Shown here piece after piece: positions 13,301 through 23,100 of a stretch of DNA of 64,000 nucleotides. A program made the position numbers and the translations under genes. How positions within the stretch are numbered: the stretch's first letter is position 1; each line of letters opens with the position of its first letter. The notes under the pieces were generated by a model. That model was not told the DNA's origin and did not search any database. It saw only the letters and a list, made by a program, of their open reading frames with translations. Origin of the DNA: Onthophagus taurus (lineage: Eukaryota > Arthropoda > Insecta > Coleoptera > Scarabaeidae); NCBI RefSeq assembly GCF_036711975.1, contig NC_091967.1:12896001-12960000 (forward strand). Direction: 5' to 3'.

Positions 13301-15709
13301 TTAATATGATCATGATAAGCTGATGAGACAGCTGAAAACTATCAGATTACTCACTGGTTGAGATCTCTATTAACTATTCCCCCCTTTAACTTTTCTTTTT
13401 TACTGTTTAATGTGAAAATAGGGGAGAATTGACATATTTTTTGCAATAATCTGAGAATTAACGAAATGAGCAGATTACTTGCCAATTTAGAATCTCCAAC
13501 TAATTATAAAATTAATATAAGTTCGGCAAATAACGTCAAACGTGACTTAACGCGTTTTGATTTCGCAATTTCCACAATTTGAGTTATGAACGTTTGATGC
13601 AATGATTATTGTGGCAGGAACATATTAAAGAAACTTTAGCTACCTGATTTGAAACATAAATGACTACATTAATTTTACAAATGCATACCTCATTGATGAA
13701 GGATTACAGATTAGAATTTAATTGACTTTTTGAAGTCGTCTATAAGAATCATCTAACGTTTTACTTTTATTTAGATACACACTGTATAATTAAAAAGTTA
13801 CAAAACACAATTTGCAGATTTTATCTCAGACATGAAATTTGAAAGATATTAGTAAATGCAATATGTTCCAAATAATTGGTTAAAATTTTTAAAGTGCAAC
13901 AAAGGACATTGTTTTCATAAATAAAATAGTTTCGCACAAAACTTATCGCCTATAAAATTCGTTTCTTGGTTAATAAAGATCAAACATTTGAAACTATGAA
14001 ATATTTAAAGGTATTGATTGCGTTAGGTAACTTTGTATTGTGTGGTGGCATAACATTTATTTGCAAAGATTTTTTTTGGATTTCTTTTACTCTAAGGATT
14101 TAAAATAAACGATACTAAACCGGCATTATGAAAATCTTGGTCATAAACGTACATAAAATGTTAATCGAGTTAAAACAAAACGTGTAAAAGGGTTTAGATT
14201 TAATTTAATATTTCTTATCACTTTCCTTTTTTAATCATTTGTTTAAGTTGGGTACAGTTGTCTAATCCTGTTTGATTTACAGGCTCTGGTGAGATGGTCG
14301 TTCAAGAAGACACTGTTTTTGTATCTGGAATGGACACTGAAATCAATGAAGAGGAAATTGCTGATTATTTTGGATCGATTGGTGTCATCAAGGTATAATT
14401 AATTATTTCTTAATGGACACTCCATGTTATAAATCAACCTTCATGACTAGGACACTTTAACAAAGTGTAGCTTGGTCAGTGGATGAATACTTTTGCGGAT
14501 TGCACTCTGTGCTTGAACATATTAATAATTCAAGTCCAATTTTGAAATTCCGCTAAATTAATATATTCCAGACTTCCTATTCCTAGTTCACATTTTTCTG
14601 TGTGAATTAGATTATATTGTCTGTTACATTTTGTATTTTATAACACAACCTTTCTTAAAAATAATTATTTTGATTAAAAATGATATCAAAATAATGATTT
14701 CAACAGATTGATAAGAAGACTTCAAAACGTAAGATTTGGTTATACAAAGACAAAGCTACCGGAGTTTCTAAAGGCGAAGCAACGGTCACTTATGATGATT
14801 CAAATGCCGCTCGTTCCGCTATTAATTGGTTCGATGGTAAAGAATTTCGAGGAAGAAAAATAAGCGTCCAAATGGCCACGAAAAGGGATAATTGGAGTGG
14901 TGGTAGAGGTGGAAGAGGACGTGGTGGCGGCGGACCTGGCGGTTATGGCGGTGGTGGAAGATCCGGCGGAGGAGGAGGAGGAGGTGGTGGCGGAAGAGAC
15001 AGTATGTAGTCTTATTTATTCATTGTTTTAAATTTAATTTTTACAAATATAATTTTTTTATAATTAAAATTATTTATTTTTTAGGTATGGGTGGTGGAGG
15101 AGGTGGCGGAGGTCGTGATCGTGAATCCCGCGAAGGCGACTGGAGATGTCCCAACCCTGACTGTGGCAACACAAATTTCGCCTGGAGAAATCAATGCAAT
15201 AGATGTAATGAATCCAAACCTGAAGGAGCTGGGGGCGGAGGTGGAGGAGACGATAGAAGAGGAGGTGGTGGAGGCCGCGATAGACGAGATGGCGGTGGAA
15301 GAGGTGGTGGAGGTGGATTTAGAGGTGATCGAGGAAGGGGTGGTGATAGAGGAGGTTATGGTCGTGGTGGACCAAGAGGAGGTGGTGGAAGAGGCGGTTT
15401 CGGTGGAGGTCGAGGGGGAGGAAGGTTTGTCTAATTTTTTTAATTCATTTTTAAATTAGTTTACCCAAATTTTGACAACAGCTTAAAGTTAATTCAGTAC
15501 TTTTAGTTGATGTAGTTTTGGGTTAAATAAAAATCCTCATTAAACGCACCATGTAGTTAATATTGCACATGAGTGTATCCTGTCGGAGGTTACAGCACTA
15601 TTTTTCTCATCTAAATAATATCTATATTTTATGAATTTGTACTAAATTTTGTTCTTATAATTTTTGCAGAGATGGAGGCGGTGGACGTGATAGATCAAGA
15701 CCTTATTAA
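10345..15709 (+). CDS. caz: FET-family RNA-binding protein (cabeza/FUS/TAF15-like)
   Basis: Nuclear RNA- and DNA-binding protein acting in transcription and splicing. Nine exons (10345-10357, 10627-10845, 11593-11745, 11821-11884, 12745-12773, 14283-14392, 14707-15001, 15085-15424, 15670-15709) join in phase to 420 residues. The order is a Tyr/Gly/Pro low-complexity N-terminus, Gly-rich repeats, an RRM (about 165-245; TVFVSGMD and [10 protein letters not shown] are RNP-like), an RGG region, a RanBP2-type zinc finger (about 309-335; W-x-C-x4-C, NxxF, C-x2-C) and a second RGG region. It ends RDRSRPY, a PY nuclear localisation signal like that of FUS. Five small exons encode the glycine tract with phase-1 or phase-2 borders, so skipping could preserve the frame. 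Poly(A) signals lie at 16103 and 16111. If the last intron is retained, the protein ends after Phe-Val and lacks the PY signal. Confidence 0.93.
11885..12744. other. Cabeza intron
   Basis: Intron between the fourth and fifth coding exons. It is AT-rich and contains short chance frames only. The following intron (12774-14282, about 1.5 kb) is likewise without a recognisable gene or repeat. Confidence 0.6.
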
Positions 15710-18700
15710 ATTATCAAATTTAAACAGCAAGGCCGCAATATATACTACAACGTTGAGTTCTTGTTTGCGTTTATTAGTTTCTAAGTTATTTAACTTGAAA
15801 GGAACTGTTTAGAGCTAACAAAAAAGAAACTTAGTTTACAACTACACGTATTTATGTAAATTGACTTGACTGTGGAAGTTTAATGGTGTAAAACGAAATC
15901 TCTTCGAATGTTGTAAATAGAAGAGCACAGTGCTTAGTGTACAAAAAAAATTTGCCATTTTCACCTTCCATTTGTTATTTTTATATGATGTTTATTTGTA
16001 AAATAATTCGGATAAGAAAATTGTATTTTGAAAATAACCTTCTTGTGGAGGTGTTAATTAATGCATGTTTTTCATTTTGAGATTTATAGTATTAAGAATT
16101 CCAATAAAATAATAAAGACGTTTAACGTAATATTTCGTCTTCGTTATTTTAAAATCCTTTATCATTAATATACTCCTAAGAAAAGGATTACTTCTGTTGG
16201 TGAAAATAATTCAATAAGATGATATGATTCTAAGTACCAGGGTCGATATAAAGAGATGTCCAGGACGATGTTGAAAGAGATGAAGATGTCTGAAATGCTG
16301 TTGAGAGGTGGTAGGAATGATATTGAGGAACAATCAGGTCGATCTTAATTCATGTCCAAGACGAAAATGAGAAGTTCCAGATATGATATTGAACAATAAT
16401 CCCGTGCGATGTTAAGCTGTACCAAGAGTGATATTGAAACATGTCCAGGGTTGTAAAGACAATATTGTGGGATGTCAACCTGAGAGAAATACAAAGCAAT
16501 TTGAAAAATACGAACACGTCAAGGACAAAAGTATCATTAAACATATAGAAAATTTAACAACTGCTATACAAGAAGCGGCGGGGAATGCCACATTAACCAA
16601 GTTAAACAGAGAGACAATTCTTGATGACTGAAGAAAAGCGGGGCGGAACAGATGTGTCTGAAACACTTAACACAAGAAGACAAAGAAGAACAAATGAAGT
16701 GATCCACAAAATGAAGAACTCGAGATGGAAACAGTCGGCTTGTTAATAGAAGGAGTGCAGCTGACGTCTATTGTCATATCCGAATGTTTGCAAGGATGTA
16801 TTTAAAGTACTAAGTAATAATGTATGGATAGGTACTGCGCAGGTGATAGAAAACGCACTCAAAGTGAAGTTTGTACACTGTCCAAAATATTAAAAAAAAA
16901 ATTTAACACCGGAAGTGTTAAAAACCTTCCAAAAAGTTGATGGCCGAAGACAGTTACCAATGGCCATGCATTATTAATTATTCATAATTGTTGAAACTGT
17001 AATTTTTTTGACATTTAAAGCTGTCAACGGCGTTATTTCAGAGCCTACTTTGATTGTAATTAACTGATTTAATTGTAAGACTTACAAAAAACGCATTTTT
17101 TCCCGTTTCTTTCTTCAACCATAGATTTGATATGTTCATCGCATAGCATGCAAAAAATGCATCCCATTTAAAATAATAACGTTGGTTGCCATAGCAACGA
17201 AACAAAAAACAATAAATAAAAACAAGTATCGTCAAAAAATGCGCTATGATTAATAAAGAAACTTGTATTTGAAACATTTTTCTTTAAAACCACAATTGGC
17301 GAAGTTATTGGCTATATTCCAGACATTTGACACATCCTGTATATCAAATAATGCCTGTCTTGTTTTAGCCCCCCACAATTCTTCAATGACGTTAAAGAAC
17401 TGAGAGAGTCTGTAAATATAATTGCTGACGAAATATGATACAAGATATATTTGCCACCAGATGGCAAATACCTTGACCAAAACGGAGTTTTGGAAATCCT
17501 CAGAATCCAAATCCTGTATGTTCTTTTTCTGCTTTTTCATATTTGTACTCAATGTTTTCTCCGATGAAAGATATGGAAATAACTTCGTTGTGCTTTCTTG
17601 AGTTATACATTTATGTTTGAATTCAGCCAATTCCATGCCTTTAATTTAGATATCAAAATCTCTACGTCTATTTTCAGAATATCAAAATGTCTAAGTTATT
17701 TGTACTCATATTTTTTTAATTAAATTCCTAATAGGTAGTTCTCGAGGAATCTCGCAATTCCCAATTATCTCTTATCTCAGATCGCGACAAGAATACAGAA
17801 ATGTATAGAGATAGCAACTGAATTTAAAACTTCAAGTAGAATCAATCTTTGAATTCACCCAATGTTCTATGAAAGTAGCTGAGATTATGCATTTTAGAGA
17901 TAATCGATTAAAAACCATTTTGCTCCACCATTTTTTATAACCACCTCTGCCAGGTGAAATTTCGCTTCCAATATTTTAAGAATTACAGATTCTATTTATG
18001 ATTCTATTTAGCTATTTTTATAAATAATTAAGAGAAATAATATTTAAAGCTTTTTTTTACTTTCAAAACTGGTCTTTAATTAAATAATAAACTGAGTCTT
18101 ACTAGTTTCGGGTAATAGCCATCTTCAGAGACTAGTTTTTAAGATGCAATATTAGATTAAAATATCAAACGTCAAGTTTTACATTATTAAAATTCTTTAA
18201 GATAAAATATAAATGATTAAAGTATAATTTACGAACACGTTAACATTTTAAAAACTTAGAACGTTCTTTGGAAGTACAAAAAAGCTTTAAATATTATTTT
18301 CCTAATTATTAACAAATACTGGTAAAATGGATTTCGAATATAATTCTCTATTTTTATGTTTTAATCTTGAAAATGATAACTTAGTTTAATTTTATATCAA
18401 TAATATAACTTCTATGAATCAATTTTTAGAAATATAACCCTATTCATCCATTACTCACACCATAGTCAAAAATATTTACATGAACAAATATAACAAAAAA
18501 AATATGACATTGTTCCACTTTTTTCTATTAAAACAAAGCGAAGGTCGGTCAAAAGATATCCGACATACAACACGTACAGCAAAAAGAAAATTATTTTTAA
18601 GTTTTGATTATTGCGTAACATCGATGAATCAAATTGTGACTCCTCCATGCGTAAATTTAATAACAAAGACTATGTATAACTATGTATATAATTTAATTGT

Positions 18701-18799
18701 TATGCTGGTTCAGCAGTTATTGGCGGTGGAATGAACCAAAAGTTCGTCGCCGGTGGTTTGGGGTTTACCCCACCACCTTCTTAAATAGGGAATCACCTT
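15710..18799. other. Cabeza 3' UTR and repeat-poor intergenic spacer
   Basis: The cabeza 3' UTR runs to about 16.13 kb. From 16.2 to 16.8 kb the base use changes to less AT-rich, with broken frames (for example about 16500-16631, reading QEAAGNATLTKLNRETILDD) that may derive from an old retroelement. A minus-strand open stretch of 128 codons at 17250-17636 has no recognised motif. A perfect RFX-type X-box lies at 17185-17198. The rest is AT-rich spacer. Confidence 0.4.
17185..17198. promoter_or_regulatory. RFX X-box motif
   Basis: The 14 bases GTTGCCATAGCAAC fit the RFX X-box consensus, GTNRCC then AT then RGYAAC, with a near-perfect palindrome. In animals such motifs sit upstream of cilium genes. 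No convincing ciliary gene starts within about 200 bp on either strand, so function is unproven. Confidence 0.45.
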
Positions 18800-18878
18800 T
18801 TCACCTTTAAGCCGTTCGCGGGAAGAACAAACACTTATGAACCGTTAACGTGTGTGAGCTTAAATCCAAAACCCTCAA
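18800..18878 (+). other. Probable 5' non-coding exon of the CRAL-TRIO gene
   Basis: The sequence before 18878 is richer in GC than its surroundings and ends CCCTCAA followed by GTAAGTACG, a near-ideal donor. The only suitable downstream acceptor is the pyrimidine-rich TTTCTGTTTTAG ending at 20162, two bases before the ATG at 20165. A TTAAATAG TATA-like box lies near 18782. The exon's 5' border is a guess. Confidence 0.5.
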
Positions 18879-20164
18879 GTAAGTACGAAATATATATTTT
18901 TTTAATATTATCAAGTAGAATTTGAAATGTTTTTTAAAAAGTTAATTTAGTTTATTTCATTTTATTTTAATTAAATATTTCAAATGATATGAATTTGACA
19001 GAAATATTTTTAAAATAATTATTATCATCGTTGTCTCTTTCCATCGTTCAGAATGAAACAAGACTCGACTTTTTGCACTTTTCTGATGGATTTGTTTTAT
19101 TTTCTGTTCTACCGGTTTCGAATTAATTATAAATCATCTTTAGGAAAACCTGAACCACGTCAACTTTGAATTCAATGTCTTGAACACATTAAAAAACATT
19201 TTTATTCTATTTATTTCACTATTATTGTATTATATGGCTTATTTATTCCTTTAAAAAGCAAAGTTCTGATGACACTTATAAAATTATATACATTATATCA
19301 TGTCAAAAACTATAAAAGATTTATGTTTAAAGTTTATGTAATTTTATGGACTTCTACAGAGTTTCTAGATTGAAATTAATATTCCCATGACAATTTAACT
19401 TTGCCCTAATTTAATCTTCTTTAACTCTCCTCTAACTTCTGAGACATAGACACATGGAGTGTAAATTGTAAAAACTTTTCTTTATCTTAATTTTTTATAA
19501 AGTACATATTTATGTTACTTACTTAAATTTTGATAATTTATTAATTGTTTATGTTAATTAACTCAATCTGATTACCTAAACAATCATATCTTATAGTTTT
19601 ATTCGAAAATTATTTAAATCTTAACAACTTTCACACTTAATTTCACCAATTACGACATTAACAGCACAAGCTTAATTTATTGTAGGCAGGAAAAGAAATT
19701 TAACAGTTTTACAAAAATAAGTAAATAAACAAAATCCATACAATGATAACGCAACAGGAACTCATTGTATAACAGTTGAGAAAGTTCTCCAAAATTACAT
19801 AAGTCACACGAACGCACAAGCCGTTTCAGGAGCTGAACATGAGACATCGGTTTCAGCTTTCTTTTCAATATAAATACATACATTTAAATTTAACATATCT
19901 TTTCTCTAAGCCACTTACGTAAACGAACTCCGAGTAAATCACGATTACGTCCGGGAAAACTATCTTTCTTTGAATCTTGTTCTTTTTAAAATGCTAAATA
20001 TTACACAAACATGTACAAGATTTGAAACGCCGGTTATAACCAAGTTTTGACAGATTTTACGTAACCAAAGATATGATTTAATGTGTTTCTGTAATAGTTT
20101 GAGTTATCTCGACTTAACCTTCGGTTTTGTTGTAACCAAATATTTAAATATTTCTGTTTTAGAA

Positions 20165-23100
20165 ATGCCGGAAATTTGCGTGCAAAGAAAAGAAGATTTA
20201 AAGGATGCCGATAAGGAATCTTTAAATCTTGGATATTTTTCTATAGCGGCTAAGGAACTTAGAGAAGATGGATTGGTTCGTAATCAATATCTTCAACAAT
20301 TTAAAGAATGGATTCAACAAAATCGAGATATTGAAAATTGTATTACAGGTAATTATTTTTTTTTTATTGATGTCAAAAATTTTTTATTTTGATAATCAGC
20401 GATCAACAATGTAGAAGATCAGAATTTCATTATCCTAGTGTTTTGCCATACTTCTTTGCTTTCGATATTAAACAGACATATAGAAGATTGATGTATGTAT
20501 TGTAATCCATGACCGTAAGTCTACGCCACTATCATCGCAGTCATTTGCACAAACGACTTAAAAACCGTTTGGACAACGATTTTGTGAAAAAGATGTACCA
20601 TATATGGCTCCTTAGAGCATTTACCTAATTTTCTAGTAATAATGTATATCATTTCTAAAAAATACAAACTTTTACAGTCAATGTGAATGATAGATGGAAT
20701 GTCTTTATGGACTCACGAAAACTTTTACAGAGTTAGACGGCATTGTTTCTCTACTATCAGGATTAATCACCCAATGTCACAAAATGTGAGATGCAACATA
20801 TAGTTTCCTCCGGTCTAAAGTTGGTCTGATTACATGACTGATCTGCACTGCCATAGATATTTCAGGAAATCAAAGTGAATTTGAGCTGCCAGACTAATTT
20901 AGTAAGCAACCAGTTGTGTGTAAAATTGAGAAGTTTTTCTTCTCTTCGGCTATGTTCATGAATGATCTATTCTTTTGCCAAAAAGTTCTCCTTGAATTTA
21001 TAGCCAACAATTTTATTGACAATCCATTATGAATCCTGACCCGCTCCACAAGTCTTTTCCATTCTGCCCGGTTTCTAGCAACACTATCTCGATATAGCCC
21101 ACTTGATCAGTTGTTAAAGACTACCTGACTTACAATAAGCCAGTGATTGCAAGAGAGTTAGCGTCAGAAATACTTGACATAAATGCTAACCTCGCTCTGT
21201 TTAGAATCACAGTCATTTTTCTGAAGAACTATACTCTGTTTTTAAACCAGGAGGAGTATTTTAAATTTGTCACCAGATTGACCTTCCACGTGATTGGTTG
21301 AATGCGAGGAAGGTTCACACACAGGCAATTTTGAATTTTGATTTTGAATTTGAAGGTTAGGTAATTGATAATGCGACAGTTTCGTGTCCTTTGATTATAT
21401 ATGTATAATATGGATTGAGCTAACTGAATATATCTACTAACAAAAATGTTGCTCAAGGTGAATAGACGCAGATGGAAAGCGATAATGTGAAAGTGTAACA
21501 AAGATAGATATATTATATGTCAGTATGCTTCTATATCTATCTCACTTCTATCAGTACACCCATTATATGGCAGTACGCTTCTATGTCTATCTCGGTTCGA
21601 TCACCTTGCGCAAGCTATCTCTCTCGTTGACTCAATCCATATTATATATAATCAAAGTTCGTGTCATTATGGGGTCATACACACTCATTAAATTTAGAGA
21701 AAATTTTTATGTCAAACGATATATGCAAGTATATGCATGAACACAAAGTAAAAGAAATATTTTGATCAATTTTATATTTTGCGTAATTTGAAGTGAAAAA
21801 TAGCAAATATTCAAACGAAATAATTTCGCGGCTTTTCTGTGACGTAGGAACCGCACTGCCTAAAACAAGTTAAATTGTCCGTTAGATAGCGCTTGCGGTG
21901 TGACAGTGTCAAAATAAAACCATGGATGTAATAGAGTGTCTCTATTACATCCATGAACAAAACATAATAAACATAACCTACAAACACTCTACCTCTTTTC
22001 AATACAACCTAAATGACGTTCATCTCTTTCTCGCATTTGAGCGGGTAGCAGGGGACGCAAAAGTGAGAATCGTACGTCATCAACGCGGGAATTTTAAAAG
22101 CGCAAATGGGTATATAAATTTTCAATAATTTTTTTAACAATGACTTTGTACGAAAATATTAAAAAAAAAAATAACGGTAACTATATTTTTATATAAACTT
22201 TCAGAAAATATAATAAAAAAAAATCGTGTATGACCCCATTGTATATTTTGTGTTCTTAAACCCTTTTTTATTATATTTTGAAATAAATACACTCATAACT
22301 TCAATGTTAATTTGTATGTATAATGTTGACGATAACAAACGAAAATAAATACAATAATAAGTAAATAAATAAATAATAATTATTAATTTAAATTTACCGC
22401 CAAAATATCTAGTGATATTTTCTGGTGATTTTTTCCAGTGTAAATCTGACTTTCGCGTTTACTCCTCCTGGTTTAAAAACAGAGTATAGTTCTGCTGCAA
22501 GTGTTAGTTCTACTTTTAATTGTTATTCAGCGCTAAGTTGTATATTTTTAAGTTTCGGGTTTAGCCCTGTGTCTTCAGACGCTGAATGTTACGTAAGGTT
22601 AGTTTTGTTTACAAACATTAATTATACCATGAAGTATTCTTTGGCAATTAGTAATGGCAATTATAGCGTGAAGTTTTCTTTTGTAATATCAATTATGGCG
22701 TGAAGAAATGTTCGGTAAGGTTAGTTTTGTTTACAAACATTAATTATACCATGAAGTATTCTTTGGCAATTTGTAATGGCAATTATAGCGTGAAGTTTTC
22801 TTTTGTAATGTCAATTATAGCGTGAAGGAATGTGAGGTAAGGTTAGTTTTGTTTACAAACATTAATTATACCATGAAGTTTTCTTTGGCAATTAGTAATG
22901 GCAATTATAGCGTGAAGTTTTCTTTTGTAATGTCAATTATAGCGTGAAGGAATGTGAGGTAAGGTTAGTTTTGTTTACAAACATTAATTATACCATGAAG
23001 TTTTCTTTGGCAATTAGTAATGGCAATTATAGCGTGAAATTTTCTTTTGTAATGTCAATTATAGCGTGAAGGAATGTTAGGTAAGGTTAGTTTTGTTTAC

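Larger units (their letters stand above)
21232..22486. mobile_element. TIR element, copy 1 (with two nested insertions)
   Basis: The ends are exact inverted repeats of 27 bp beginning TACTCTGTTTTTAAACC and running to AGGAGGAGTA. TA dinucleotides flank both sides (21230-21231 and 22487-22488), as expected for Tc1/mariner-type insertion. Compared with copy 2 at 23139-23541, this copy carries about 850 extra bases made of two separate insertions (21389-21657 and 21671-22237). There is no transposase, so it is a non-autonomous MITE. Confidence 0.75.

Noticed and set aside
15091-15459. 122-codon plus-strand Glu/Val-rich frame
   Set aside because: Shifted frame over the Gly-rich cabeza exon; the zinc finger and RGG repeats are in the other frame.
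17250-17636. 128-codon minus-strand frame as a gene
   Set aside because: Long for this base composition, but no recognisable family, splice partners or signal; mentioned only in the spacer description.
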